In this document: positions 1 through 8,632 of the stretch, in pieces | Layout of the letters: each line of letters opens with the position of its first letter | How positions within the stretch are numbered: the stretch's first letter is position 1 | NCBI RefSeq assembly: GCF_001591025.1 | Contig: NZ_BCTZ01000007.1 | Coordinates: 1 to 64,000, forward strand | Length of the DNA: 64,000 nucleotides | Source of the DNA: Sphingomonas soli NBRC 100801 | GTDB taxonomy: Bacteria > Pseudomonadota > Alphaproteobacteria > Sphingomonadales > Sphingomonadaceae | Direction of reading: 5' to 3' | The notes under the pieces: model-generated | What the model was told of the DNA's origin: nothing | Databases searched by the model: none | The model's input: only the letters and a program-made list of their open reading frames with translations | Translations under genes and position numbers: made by a program

Positions 1-15
1 GGGGGGGGGGGGGGG
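1..15. other. Run of 15 G at the window edge
   Basis: The first 15 bases are all G and sit inside what should be the murD reading frame, where they would encode only proline. Such a run at a sequence end is most simply a contig-end or sequencing artefact. It makes the left edge unreliable. Confidence 0.6.
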
Positions 16-223
16 CCGTTAAATCGGGAGCCCCCTCTCCCCGACCCTCTCCCGGCAAGCGGGGAGAGGGAGCAGAAGAGAGAAGCGCCCGCGCCGCCTC
101 GTTCGTGTCCCATGCGACGACGCTGGCTCCGCCCGCCAGCAGCGCGCGCACCGTCGCCAGCCCCGAGCGCGCAAGCCCAAGCACCGCATAGCGTTTCCCG
201 CTCCAGGACCGGGAGACGATCAC
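1..223 (-). CDS. murD: UDP-N-acetylmuramoylalanine--D-glutamate ligase MurD, N-terminal fragment
   Basis: MurD adds D-glutamate to UDP-MurNAc-L-Ala in the cytoplasm. Only about 74 codons lie in the window. The start is GTG at 223-221, overlapping the mraY stop (GTGA). The translation begins [21 protein letters not shown], giving the GLxxSG dinucleotide-like loop at the N-terminus of MurD, followed by a VVAWD strand end. From about residue 52 the frame passes through a palindromic repeat encoding [15 protein letters not shown], not a usual part of MurD, then reaches PDLTA and the poly-G end. Position directly after mraY is the normal dcw order. The identity is secure; the last residues may be corrupted by the G run. 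Confidence 0.8.
   Translation of the reverse strand, partial: MIVSRSWSGKRYAVLGLARSGLATVRALLAGGASVVAWDTNEAARALLSSAPSPRLPGEGRGEGAPDLTAPPPP
31..72. repeat. Palindromic GC-rich repeat inside murD
   Basis: CCCTCTCCCC at 33-42 pairs with GGGGAGAGGG at 61-70, with a further CCCTCTCCC copy at 46-53 that can also pair. Elements of this kind are scattered through many proteobacterial genomes as REP-like intergenic palindromes. Here it is read through in frame by murD as a Gly/Arg/Pro-rich peptide. Confidence 0.65.
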
Positions 224-1293
224 CGCAGCTTCAGCGTCGCGAGCCCCGCCAGCGCCAGCACGAACGCGATGATCCAGAAGCGGATCACGACGGTGGGCTC
301 GGACCAGCCGAGCTGCTCGAAATGATGGTGGATGGGGGCCATCTTGAAGACGCGCTTGCCGGTGCGCTTGAAGAAGAAGACCTGGATAATGACGCTCAGC
401 GCCTCCATCACGAACAGGCCGCCGACAATGCCGAGCACCAGCTCATGGTGCGCGGTGACGGCGATCGCGCCGAGCGCGCCGCCAAGCGCGAGGCTGCCGG
501 TATCGCCCATGAACACCGCAGCGGGCGGCGCATTGAACCACAGGAACGCCAGCCCCCCGCCGATCATCGCGCCGCAGAAGATGGCGAGATCGCCCGCGCC
601 GGGAATGTGCGGAATGCCCAGATAGGTAGCGTAGATCTTGTTGCCGGCCAGATAGACGATCAGCATGAACGCCATGCTGGCGATCACCACCGGCATCGTC
701 GCCAGACCGTCGAGCCCGTCGGTCAGGTTCACGGCATTGCCGAACGCAACGATCGTGAAGGCGGCGAAGGGGATGTAGAGATAGCCGAGATCCGGGTGGA
801 TCCAGCTGAAGAAGGGCACGTAGAGCGTCGTGTCCCCCGTCTGCATGATGATGATCCAGCTCGCGATGCCCGCGATGATGAATTCACCCAGCAGGCGCAC
901 CTTGCCCGATACGCCCGCAGTGCTGGCCTTTCGCACCTTGTCGTAATCGTCGAGGAATCCGATCATGCCGAACCCGAAGGTCACGAACATGCAGGCCCAG
1001 ACATAGGGGTTGCGCAGATCCATCCATAGCAACACCGACAGCATCAGGCTGGTGAGGATCATCAGCCCGCCCATCGTGGGCGTGCCGCGCTTGGCGAGGT
1101 GGCTTTGCGGGCCGTCGTCGCGGATCGGCTGCCCCTTGCCCTGACGGACGCGCAGCCAGCCGATAAAGCGCGGCCCGATGATCAGCCCGATCAGCAAAGC
1201 CGTGGCCACCGCGCCGCCGGAGCGGAAGGAGAGATAACGGAAGAGATTGAAAATGCCCGGAAAACCCAGCCATTCTGCAATAAGATACAGCAT
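220..1293 (-). CDS. mraY: Phospho-N-acetylmuramoyl-pentapeptide-transferase MraY
   Basis: MraY transfers phospho-MurNAc-pentapeptide from UDP to undecaprenyl phosphate at the inner face of the plasma membrane, making lipid I. The 357-residue product matches the usual length and is a polytopic membrane protein. Diagnostic motifs are present: FLDDYDK in the first aspartate-rich loop, [10 protein letters not shown] in the middle, [12 protein letters not shown] and a C-terminal HHHFE. The start ATG overlaps the murF stop (TGATG) and the stop overlaps the murD GTG, so it is translationally coupled in the dcw operon. Nothing unusual is seen. Confidence 0.97.
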   Translation of the reverse strand: MLYLIAEWLGFPGIFNLFRYLSFRSGGAVATALLIGLIIGPRFIGWLRVRQGKGQPIRDDGPQSHLAKRGTPTMGGLMILTSLMLSVLLWMDLRNPYVWACMFVTFGFGMIGFLDDYDKVRKASTAGVSGKVRLLGEFIIAGIASWIIIMQTGDTTLYVPFFSWIHPDLGYLYIPFAAFTIVAFGNAVNLTDGLDGLATMPVVIASMAFMLIVYLAGNKIYATYLGIPHIPGAGDLAIFCGAMIGGGLAFLWFNAPPAAVFMGDTGSLALGGALGAIAVTAHHELVLGIVGGLFVMEALSVIIQVFFFKRTGKRVFKMAPIHHHFEQLGWSEPTVVIRFWIIAFVLALAGLATLKLR

Positions 1294-2666
1294 CAGGCAG
1301 GAGCCCTTTCCGTGAGCGCCGCAACGACTGCCGAGAGCCGCACGCCATTCGAACCTTTGACAAGAACCGCGTCGCCAGGAGCGAGCACTGCTTCCAGTCG
1401 CTCGCGGGCGGTCGCCGCGTCGGGCACATGGACGAAATCCACGCGCCCCTCAAGCGCTTGTGCGAGGGGAGCCATCGCCTCGCCGACAAGGATTGCATAA
1501 TCGACCGCAGCCGCTTCGACCGGCCCGGAAAGCTCCGCGTGAAATGCGTCCGAATGTTCGCCCAGCTCGCGCATTTCGCCCAGCACCGCGATCTTGCGGC
1601 CGGGCTCGCGCGCCAGCACCTGGAGCGTGGCGCGCATCGAAGCCGGATTGGCGTTGTAGCTCTCGTCGATCACCAGCGCGTCGCCGCCACCCGCAGGCAC
1701 ATTGATCCGCGCGCCACGCCCGGTGAGACCGCCCAGCTCGGCCAGCGCAAGGCCGGCGAGTTCAAGATCGCCGCCCACCGCCTGGACCGCCGCGAGGATA
1801 GCCATCGCGTTCGAGACCCAATGATCCCCCGGCTGCGACAAAGTGAAGCTGAGTTCGCGATCGCGCACCCGGGCGGTGATGAAGGTGCCCCCGCCCCGCG
1901 CACGCATCGATTCCAGCACATGCACATCGGCGCCCTTGCCGATCCCGAAGGTCACGATCGTGGCGGCATGAGGCTTTGCCGCAGCGACCAGCCGGTCGCG
2001 GTGCGGACTGTCATAGGGAATGATCGCCGTACCGCCCGGCTCCAGCCCCCGGAAAATCTCGCCCTTGGCGTCGGCAATCGCCTCCTCGCCGGAAAAGAAG
2101 CCCATATGGGCCGGCGCGATCGTGGTGACGATCGCGACATGAGGGCGCACCAGCCGGGTCAGCGCAGCCAATTCGCCGGCATGGTTCATCCCCATCTCGA
2201 ACACGCCGAAGCGCGCCGTGGCGGGCATGCGCGATAGGCTCAGCGGCACGCCGACATGGTTGTTGTACGATTTCACCGAACGATGTGCATAGCCGGGCTC
2301 GATCCGGTCCAGCGCAGCGAACAGAGCTTCCTTGGTTCCGGTCTTGCCCGCAGAGCCGGTGACGCCGATCACCTTGCCGGACATCCGGGCGCGCGCGGCC
2401 CTGCCCAGGGCGTCGAGGGCGGCGGTGGTGTCCGCCACCAGGATATGCGGATGCGGCGCCGGCGCGTGAACGACGGCACCCGCCGCCCCCTGGCCGAATG
2501 CCTGGTCCAGGAAGCGATGACCGTCGCTGGTCTCTCCCTTGAGCGCCAGGAACAGATCGCCGGGGCCAACCTCGCGAGAATCGAACGTGACTCCCGAAAC
2601 CTGGAAGTCTTCGCTCGCCGTGCCGCCGGTGGCGGTGGCGATCTCGGCGGAGGTCCATAGCCTCAT
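1293..2666 (-). CDS. murF: UDP-MurNAc-tripeptide--D-Ala-D-Ala ligase MurF
   Basis: MurF completes the muropeptide stem by adding D-Ala-D-Ala. The Mur-ligase P-loop reads [12 protein letters not shown] about 110 residues in, followed by an [17 protein letters not shown] segment and a [13 protein letters not shown] motif typical of MurF. About 457 residues, normal length. I chose ATG at 2666 ([10 protein letters not shown]), which overlaps the murE stop as ATGA; an ATG nine bases upstream is also open but would extend into murE. It is part of the overlapping dcw chain. Confidence 0.95.
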   Translation of the reverse strand: MRLWTSAEIATATGGTASEDFQVSGVTFDSREVGPGDLFLALKGETSDGHRFLDQAFGQGAAGAVVHAPAPHPHILVADTTAALDALGRAARARMSGKVIGVTGSAGKTGTKEALFAALDRIEPGYAHRSVKSYNNHVGVPLSLSRMPATARFGVFEMGMNHAGELAALTRLVRPHVAIVTTIAPAHMGFFSGEEAIADAKGEIFRGLEPGGTAIIPYDSPHRDRLVAAAKPHAATIVTFGIGKGADVHVLESMRARGGGTFITARVRDRELSFTLSQPGDHWVSNAMAILAAVQAVGGDLELAGLALAELGGLTGRGARINVPAGGGDALVIDESYNANPASMRATLQVLAREPGRKIAVLGEMRELGEHSDAFHAELSGPVEAAAVDYAILVGEAMAPLAQALEGRVDFVHVPDAATARERLEAVLAPGDAVLVKGSNGVRLSAVVAALTERAPA

Positions 2667-4078
2667 GCCGCGCACTCCCGCGCCACGCCGACATCGTCGA
2701 ACGGCAATATGCGGTCGCCGACGATCTGGCCCTGTTCGTGGCCCTTGCCGGCGAGCAGCACGATATCGCCCGCTTCCGCCATCGCGATGGCCGCAGCAAT
2801 CGCCTCGCGGCGCCCGCCGATCTCGATCGCATCCGGCGCGCCCTTCAGAACTTCGGCGCGGATCGCGGCAGGATCTTCCGAGCGGGGATTGTCGTCGCTG
2901 ACGATCACGACGTCCGCACCGGCCGCAGCAGCCCGCCCCATCGGCTCGCGCTTGCCGGTGTCTCGATCGCCGCCCGCGCCGAACATCAGGATCAGCCGCC
3001 CCTGGGTATGCGGCTTGAGCGCGGCGATCGCCGCCTCAAGCGCATCGGGGGTATGGGCGTAATCGACATAGACCGGCGCGCCGCTCTTTGTGATTACCGC
3101 GCGCTCCAGGCGCCCGCGCACCGGCTGGAGCCGGGCAAGATTGGCGATGGTCGCAGCGACGTCGCCGCCGGTGGCGATGACCAGGCCGGCAGCGGTGAGC
3201 GCGTTGGCGGCCTGATAGGCGCCGATCAGCGGCAGCATAACCTGATAGGTCGAGCCGCCCGCTTCGATCGTGAGCTTCTGCCCCAACAGGCTGGGATCGC
3301 GGCCTACCAGCCGGAGCGTTTCGCCATGCTCGCCCACGGTGATCAACCTGTTGCCGCGCGCGCGCGCCAGTTCCTCGACACGGGGGGAATTGGGATCGTC
3401 GGCCCAGACCACCGCCGTGCCATCCGCTGCCAGCACATCGGCGAAGAGCCGCAGCTTGGCGTGGAAATAGGCGGCCATGTCGCCGTGATAATCGAGATGA
3501 TCGCGGCTGAGATTGGTGAAGGCCGCCGCCCTGACCGGCAGCCCTTCGGTACGGTATTGCGACAGCCCGTGCGACGATGCTTCGAACGCGACATGCGTCA
3601 CGCCCTCCCGCGCTAGGCCCGCCACATTCGACAGGAAGGTCACGACATCCGGCGTGGTCAGGCCGGTCGAGACGCTTTCGTCGGACGTGGTGACGCCCAG
3701 CGTTCCGATCGATGCGGCGTGATACCCGGCCATGCGCCACAATTGGCGCGTCATCTCCACGGTCGAGGTCTTGCCGTTGGTTCCGGTCACCGCGACGGCG
3801 GTTCCGGGGAAAGGCGCGAAGAATTTGGCGGCCAGCGCGGCGAAGGCCTCGCGAGGATTGTCGTCGGCGATGTGCAGCGCACCCTCGACCACGACCTCGG
3901 GCCGGGCGACGATCGCCACCGCGCCTGCCTTTACCGCCGCGGGAATAAAGTCCTCGCCATTCACCCGCGCACCCTGGAATGCGCCGAAGATCGTGCCTGG
4001 CGCGACCTTGCGGTGATCGATCGCGAACCCCGTTACAACTGCGCTCTCCCCGCCCCCGGTCAGCGCCCCCAGTCTCAT
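2663..4078 (-). CDS. murE: UDP-MurNAc-L-Ala-D-Glu:meso-diaminopimelate ligase MurE
   Basis: MurE adds the third stem residue to UDP-MurNAc-dipeptide. The P-loop VTGTNGKTSTVEM and the DNPRSEDP motif are visible; the DNPR signature marks the meso-diaminopimelate-adding form, as expected for a Gram-negative. The start is ATG at 4078 (MRLGALTGGG), overlapping the ftsI TGA. The reading frame is open 53 codons further upstream, but that part is the antisense-like Arg-rich reading of ftsI and is not plausible protein. About 471 residues. Confidence 0.95.
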   Translation of the reverse strand: MRLGALTGGGESAVVTGFAIDHRKVAPGTIFGAFQGARVNGEDFIPAAVKAGAVAIVARPEVVVEGALHIADDNPREAFAALAAKFFAPFPGTAVAVTGTNGKTSTVEMTRQLWRMAGYHAASIGTLGVTTSDESVSTGLTTPDVVTFLSNVAGLAREGVTHVAFEASSHGLSQYRTEGLPVRAAAFTNLSRDHLDYHGDMAAYFHAKLRLFADVLAADGTAVVWADDPNSPRVEELARARGNRLITVGEHGETLRLVGRDPSLLGQKLTIEAGGSTYQVMLPLIGAYQAANALTAAGLVIATGGDVAATIANLARLQPVRGRLERAVITKSGAPVYVDYAHTPDALEAAIAALKPHTQGRLILMFGAGGDRDTGKREPMGRAAAAGADVVIVSDDNPRSEDPAAIRAEVLKGAPDAIEIGGRREAIAAAIAMAEAGDIVLLAGKGHEQGQIVGDRILPFDDVGVARECAA

Positions 4079-5796
4079 TCGGCGGCCTTCTTCGCTTCGG
4101 GCTTCGTGCCCTTGGGCCCGGTCCAGATCAGCGGAATCAGTTCGCTCACGTCGATGTCGCGCGTTTCGTCGGGCGTCACGCCCAGGATGGTGCCCGTGCG
4201 GGCGATAACGCGCGCGACGACGGGCGCGGCGGTCCATGCCGCAGTCGTGCGGCGAACCTGGGCAGTGGGCTTCGGAGAATCGAGCATCGCCAACATCACA
4301 TAGCGCGGTGCATCGATGGGGAAAGCCACCGCGAAGGTCGAAACGTTCCTGCTCTTGTCGTAACCACCGCCCGCAGCCGCTTCCGCAGTACCGGTCTTGC
4401 CACCCAGGCGATAGCCCTTCGCCTCGCCATTGCGCCCGGTGCCCCGCAGCACGATCAGGCGCAGAAGCTGGCGCATCCGGTAGCTGGTCTCTTCGCTCAG
4501 CACGCGCTTGCCCGGGACAGCCTTGCCCGGCTCAACCTTGAACAGGGTCGCCGGGCGGGCAATGCCGCCATTCACCATCGTCGCATAGGCGCTTGCGAGG
4601 TGCAGCGGGGTCACTGCGATGCCGTGTCCATAGGCCGTGGTCATCACCGTGGTCCGCGCCCAGAAGCTCGGCCAAAGCGGCCGCGCATTATCCATCAGCT
4701 CGATCGCCGGACGCTCGCCAAAGCCCAGTTGCTTGAAGATATCCTGCAGCCGCGCAGCGCCGATCTCGTCGGCGATGCGCGCGGTGGCGATGTTCGACGA
4801 ATAGATCAGCGTTTCCGGGATGTTGAGCCAGCGAAACTGCTCATCGCCGGGATCGTCGCGAATCTTGAAGCGGCCCACCTGGATCGGCTGCGTCGCATCG
4901 AACCGGCGCGACATCGAGGTTATCACCCCGCTCTCGATCGCCGCGGCTACCGCGATCGGCTTAAAGGTGGAGCCAAGCTCATAGACGCTCTGCGTCACGT
5001 TGTTGCGCGGCGGGATCGCGCCCAGCTTGTTGGGATTGAAGCTTGGCAGCGAGACCATCGCCATCACTTCGCCCGTGGAAACGTCAAGGATCACCCCCGC
5101 CGCGCCGCGCGCTTGAAACACGGTCATGGCATTGCCCAACTCGTTTTCGAGCGCAGCCTGCACGCGGGAATCGATCGAAAGCACGGCAGGCTTGCCGCGT
5201 TGCTCCGGATCCATCAACTGCGCGTCGAGCACCTTCTCCATGCCCGAGACGCCGCGTCCCTTGTCGTTCAAATAGCCCAGGATGTGCGCGGCCATATCCG
5301 ATTGCGGGTAAAGCCGCTCGGGTTCGCGCTGGAATTCGATCGCCGGCTCACCCAGCGCATTGACCGCATTCACTTCCTCGGGAAGCGCGCGGCGCTTGAT
5401 CCATGCGAAGTTACTGCCCGAGTTGAGCAGCGCATAATAGGAGCCGGCAGTCTTTTCGGGGAACATCTCGGCCAGCTTCTGCGCCAGCGCGCCCCTGTCC
5501 CCGATCACCTGATTGGGATGCACCGCGATCGCCCAGGCATCGATCGAACGCGCCAGCGGCGAGCCGTTGCGATCCACAATGTCGCCACGCGGGGGAACGA
5601 GCGTGGCGGCAAAGTCGCGCGCCCGCGCAGGTTCCGCCCACAATGCTAGCAATGCCAGCTTGCCGATCACCACCAGCGATCCAAAACCGAACAAAAGCGA
5701 CAGGATCATCAGCCGCACCTGCGCGGTGGCGACGAGCGCCTGCCGGGCACCGCCCGAGCCGCGCGCACGCGCGGGCGGGGCGACGACGACGATCAA
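4075..5796 (-). CDS. ftsI: Division-specific transpeptidase FtsI (PBP3)
   Basis: FtsI cross-links septal peptidoglycan. A membrane anchor (LMILSLLFGFGSLVVIGKLALLALW, about residues 29-53) is followed by a dimerisation domain starting PPRGDIVDRNG, and the transpeptidase domain has all three active-site motifs: STFK near 276, SSN near 333 and KTGT near 467. Length of 573 residues is usual. The best start is TTG at 5796, whose TTGA overlaps the ftsL stop; it leaves a short basic cytoplasmic tail. The next genes, murE and murF, follow without gaps. An alternative start inside the tail cannot be excluded. Confidence 0.95.
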   Translation of the reverse strand: MIVVVAPPARARGSGGARQALVATAQVRLMILSLLFGFGSLVVIGKLALLALWAEPARARDFAATLVPPRGDIVDRNGSPLARSIDAWAIAVHPNQVIGDRGALAQKLAEMFPEKTAGSYYALLNSGSNFAWIKRRALPEEVNAVNALGEPAIEFQREPERLYPQSDMAAHILGYLNDKGRGVSGMEKVLDAQLMDPEQRGKPAVLSIDSRVQAALENELGNAMTVFQARGAAGVILDVSTGEVMAMVSLPSFNPNKLGAIPPRNNVTQSVYELGSTFKPIAVAAAIESGVITSMSRRFDATQPIQVGRFKIRDDPGDEQFRWLNIPETLIYSSNIATARIADEIGAARLQDIFKQLGFGERPAIELMDNARPLWPSFWARTTVMTTAYGHGIAVTPLHLASAYATMVNGGIARPATLFKVEPGKAVPGKRVLSEETSYRMRQLLRLIVLRGTGRNGEAKGYRLGGKTGTAEAAAGGGYDKSRNVSTFAVAFPIDAPRYVMLAMLDSPKPTAQVRRTTAAWTAAPVVARVIARTGTILGVTPDETRDIDVSELIPLIWTGPKGTKPEAKKAAE

Positions 5797-6347
5797 CGCA
5801 GAGACTTCTTCTCGCGCGCCGCCAACTGCTGAAGATCGCTCATCGTCGACGCGCTCAGAATGTTCTTGTCAGCCATCGCCACGACAGTCTTGTCGGCCTT
5901 CTTCATCAGGTTGCGCAGTTCCTTGTCCTGCTGCGCGGCGCTCTTTTCCTTGCCGGGGCTACGCACGGGCTCGACAGCGGCAGTGTGCACCACCGCAGGC
6001 GCCGGCTCCACGCGCGCACCCGCCGGAACCACCAGCGACGCCATCTGTACTTCGGCCGGACGATCGAGATCCGCAAGCGCTTCCTCGCCCGCCAGATATT
6101 GCTGCGGCGCAGGGGCGGCCATCGCAAGCACATCGCCATTCCAGCGCTGGAGCTGGGCGAGATTGGCGCGCGTATCAAATTCGGTCTCCAGCCCGCGAAT
6201 ATCCTTCTGCGCCTGTACGATCGCGGCCTTCACCGCTTGAAGCTTCGAGCGCTCAGCCGCGCCGTGCGAGTTCACCATGTAGCAGGTCGGCGCCACGACG
6301 ACGCCGAGCAGGAACCAGCCTAGCCCCTTGAACCCCTGGCCAACCAT
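5793..6347 (-). CDS. ftsL: FtsL-like divisome protein
   Basis: The 184-residue product sits where ftsL always sits, between rsmH and ftsI. It has a single N-terminal membrane segment (about residues 8-25) and then a helical, heptad-rich periplasmic stretch (AAERSKLQAVKAAIVQAQKD and onward) that fits the FtsL coiled coil, which bridges FtsB/FtsQ and FtsWI. The remainder is alanine-, proline- and lysine-rich and longer than the classical 100-120-residue FtsL, as commonly seen in alphaproteobacteria. FtsL sequences are poorly conserved, so the call rests on position and topology. The ATG overlaps the rsmH stop (ATGA). Confidence 0.8.
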   Translation of the reverse strand: MVGQGFKGLGWFLLGVVVAPTCYMVNSHGAAERSKLQAVKAAIVQAQKDIRGLETEFDTRANLAQLQRWNGDVLAMAAPAPQQYLAGEEALADLDRPAEVQMASLVVPAGARVEPAPAVVHTAAVEPVRSPGKEKSAAQQDKELRNLMKKADKTVVAMADKNILSASTMSDLQQLAAREKKSLR

Positions 6348-7300
6348 CAGCTTACTCCTTCACTCGCCCACGCCGCAGCCGAGGTCCGCCGCGCGACGCG
6401 GAGGGTGGCCGAACGTGCGCGGGGGTTACGCGCTACTTCCTCGTCGCTGGGGCGGATCGCCTTCGCGGGAGCTTCAAAACTGGGCTCGGCCTTGGCGGCC
6501 TTTGCCGGAAGATGGCGCGAACCGGCCGGCTCGCCGCCGCTGCGCTCCCGGAGGAAGCGCTTGACCAACCGGTCCTCAAGGCTGTGGAACGTCACCACCG
6601 CGAGGCGCCCGCCTGGCCTCAACACGCGCTCTGCCGCCGCCAGCCCTTCGGCCAGCTCGTCCAGCTCACGGTTGATAAAAATACGCACAGCCTGGAAGGT
6701 CCTGGTCGCCGGGTCCTTCTTGTCGTGCGCCTTATGTCCTAACGCTTTCCTAACCACGTTTGCGAGTTCGGAAGTGCGCGTAAGGGGTCTTGCGGAGACG
6801 ATCGCACGGGCCACCCTGCGCGAACGCGGCTCGTCGCCGTAATTATAGAGGACGTCTGCAATTTCGCCTTCGTCGGCCTCGTTCAACCACTCGGCCGCGC
6901 TAACGCCCTCGCCCGACATACGCATGTCGAGCGGGCCATCCTGCTGGAAGGAGAAGCCACGCTCCGCCTGATCGAGCTGCATCGACGAGACACCGATATC
7001 CATTGTGACGCCGTCCACGGGAACGAGATCGCGCGCAGCGAGCTCGCTCTCCATCTGGCTGAACGGCGCCTCGATCAGGATAAGACGCCCGTCCGCAGCG
7101 GACACGAGGGTTTGGCCGCTCCCGATCGCATGGGGGTCGCGATCGAAAGCGGCCACCTCGGCACCCCGCTCGAGGATGGCGTTGGCGTAGCCGCCCGCGC
7201 CGAAAGTGGCGTCGACATGACGCTCGCCGGGCACAATGGCGAGCGCGTCGATCACTTCCGCGAGCAGTACGGGGACATGTGGTTCGGAAGGCGAGCTCAC
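6347..7300 (-). CDS. rsmH: 16S rRNA (cytosine1402-N4)-methyltransferase RsmH (MraW)
   Basis: RsmH methylates N4 of C1402 in the 16S rRNA decoding centre. The protein opens [15 protein letters not shown], carries the SAM loop [14 protein letters not shown], then [19 protein letters not shown] and the C-terminal [13 protein letters not shown] motif, all hallmarks of the family. The start is GTG at 7300, overlapping the mraZ stop (GTGA); the frame is open further upstream but only as a shadow of mraZ. About 317 residues. Confidence 0.95.
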   Translation of the reverse strand: MSSPSEPHVPVLLAEVIDALAIVPGERHVDATFGAGGYANAILERGAEVAAFDRDPHAIGSGQTLVSAADGRLILIEAPFSQMESELAARDLVPVDGVTMDIGVSSMQLDQAERGFSFQQDGPLDMRMSGEGVSAAEWLNEADEGEIADVLYNYGDEPRSRRVARAIVSARPLTRTSELANVVRKALGHKAHDKKDPATRTFQAVRIFINRELDELAEGLAAAERVLRPGGRLAVVTFHSLEDRLVKRFLRERSGGEPAGSRHLPAKAAKAEPSFEAPAKAIRPSDEEVARNPRARSATLRVARRTSAAAWASEGVS

Positions 7301-7806
7301 AGCTTCACCCCCTTGGTTTCGCAAAGATATTCGCAGACTTCGCGCAGCTCGGGATCGATATCCGGCGTCGACATCAGCCGCTCCGGCGACCAGATTTCGA
7401 AGCTCTCGCCCGATCCGTAGAAGAGCGCCCATTTGTCGATACCCGCCTTCTTCTTGAAGAAAGGCGGGATCACGAAGCGGCCGCTATCATCGAACGGCGC
7501 CTTTTCAACCAGACCGAATGCGCGGCGCTTGGCCTGGGCGTTAGCCTTCTGACCCTCGTCGCCGGGGGTGAGATCGGGATTGTCGATGCGCTGATACTTC
7601 TCGCGCGACCAGCCCAGATCATGGGCGGAAAGGCAAGGATCGAACGGGTGGGCGCTGATAACGATCTGGCGAATGTCGGAATTGCGTTCGGCGGCGGCGC
7701 GCAGGTCTGCGGGAATAGCGACGCGACCTTTCTGGTCGACCGCCTGAAGCGCAAATCCTTCGAAGAGCTCCCTTGTCGCCACCACACCACCCCAGTGCGG
7801 GCACAA
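7297..7806 (-). CDS. mraZ: Transcriptional regulator MraZ
   Basis: MraZ is an AbrB-fold DNA-binding protein at the head of the dcw operon that binds its own promoter. Two copies of the family pattern are visible: [17 protein letters not shown] near the N-terminus and [18 protein letters not shown] in the middle. The start is uncertain. TTG at 7806 follows GGAGGAG very closely, while in-frame GTG codons at 7785 and 7782 ([10 protein letters not shown]) give about 161 residues and a more usual N-terminus. It is the first gene of the cluster, preceded by a long leader with candidate operators. Confidence 0.9.
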   Translation of the reverse strand: MCPHWGGVVATRELFEGFALQAVDQKGRVAIPADLRAAAERNSDIRQIVISAHPFDPCLSAHDLGWSREKYQRIDNPDLTPGDEGQKANAQAKRRAFGLVEKAPFDDSGRFVIPPFFKKKAGIDKWALFYGSGESFEIWSPERLMSTPDIDPELREVCEYLCETKGVKL

Positions 7807-7920
7807 CTCCTCCGTCTCCGGAATCAGCCCTTTAGGCCGCCTCCAGGTGCATTCCCTGACGGTGAAAGGGTGTGCCCCCTCTTAAGCCTCTTGTTTAACA
7901 CAAGCGCTCGGGGACACAAC

Positions 7921-7955
7921 GGGTGAAACGGGGATTTGGTGGGAAATCACCCCAC
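7921..7955 (-). promoter_or_regulatory. Candidate MraZ operator (G-boxes at 10-bp spacing)
   Basis: On the plus strand, GGG runs begin at 7921, 7930/7931 and 7941, exactly one helical turn apart, and an opposed GTGGGG box follows on the minus strand at 7949-7954. MraZ is known to bind TGGGN repeats separated by five bases in front of its own gene, giving the same 10-bp period. The three boxes here are inverted relative to transcription, which is a caveat. Confidence 0.45.
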
Positions 7956-7998
7956 TTTTTACATGATCTGAAGGATGTTCTCAATAACCTCTTCGTAT

Positions 7999-8013
7999 GT
8001 TCATGACACGTTC
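7999..8013 (+). promoter_or_regulatory. LexA-box-like site GTTC-N7-GTTC
   Basis: GTTCATGACACGTTC matches the alphaproteobacterial SOS box exactly. It lies about 200 bases upstream of mraZ, in otherwise empty DNA. A fixed eight-base pattern is expected about twice by chance in 64 kb on two strands, so position is the only support. Confidence 0.3.
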
Positions 8014-8264
8014 CAATCGCTCCAAACGACATTGTAGGTAAATCGGCAGGTTTGCTCGCGGTGGGGCAAAATCCCGGACCTGCCCGCAAATATCGCGCAA
8101 GTGGCGCTGAATCCCCGATTTCTCCGCGCCGAACCTAGCATGCCGCAGATTCGAGCGCACCCTCACCAAACTTCAAAGAATCGCAGAAATGCAGCGAGTC
8201 GGCGCGACAGGCCGTTCGAGCCAGCCGCGGACCGCTCGGCGCGCGCTTCGATATCAGAAGGCAG

Positions 8265-8588
8265 TCAGGGTTGCTGGCGTCGCGCCTGCTCGCGGAGCTT
8301 GGCCGCGGCAGCCGCTTCGGTCGAGGTCGTGCTTGGCGTCACGCCCATTTCGGCGAGCGGCTCGTCCTTACCCTTTTCGACGATCGTGTTGGCTCCGGTT
8401 CCATCGCTGATATTGGCGACAACCGATGCGTTGGGCGCGCCGATGGCGGCCACCGGCACGTCCCGGTTTGCCGAAGAGAAGATCGCGCTCGCAAGCCCGA
8501 TCAGCACCAATACGATGAGCAAGCCGGTCATGCCGACACGGACCCGCTGCATCGCCTGGGCAGATTCCTGATGAGATCCCGGCTTCAT
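8265..8588 (-). CDS. Small single-pass membrane protein of unknown function
   Basis: About 107 residues from ATG at 8588 (MKPGSHQESAQAM). One hydrophobic segment at roughly residues 18-35 (GMTGLLIVLVLIGLASAIFS) is followed by a polar, alanine- and threonine-rich tail ending in basic residues, predicted outside the cytoplasm. I do not recognise a family. It begins 44 bases after the cysK stop on the same strand, so it may be cotranscribed. The frame extends upstream into cysK but without plausible sequence. A second ATG 12 codons in is a possible start. Confidence 0.65.
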   Translation of the reverse strand: MKPGSHQESAQAMQRVRVGMTGLLIVLVLIGLASAIFSSANRDVPVAAIGAPNASVVANISDGTGANTIVEKGKDEPLAEMGVTPSTTSTEAAAAAKLREQARRQQP

Positions 8589-8632
8589 AACTGTGGCATA
8601 AAAGTAACGTGTTAACGGTAGCTTGTCGAGGC

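Larger units (their letters stand above)
7807..8264. other. Leader region upstream of mraZ, no gene seen
   Basis: About 460 bases separate mraZ from the next minus-strand gene. The only open frames are short shadows. It should contain the dcw promoter, but no strong sigma70 hexamer pair stands out. The region holds periodic G-boxes near 7921-7955 and a GTTC-N7-GTTC site at 7999-8013. I looked for an RNase P RNA, which can neighbour mraZ in this class, and found none of its conserved core. Confidence 0.6.

Noticed and set aside
1..15. G-quadruplex or functional G tract
   Set aside because: A 15-base G run at the exact window edge within a coding gene is better explained as an artefact.
7807..8264. 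RNase P RNA gene upstream of mraZ
   Set aside because: The conserved core sequences of bacterial RNase P RNA are absent on both strands.
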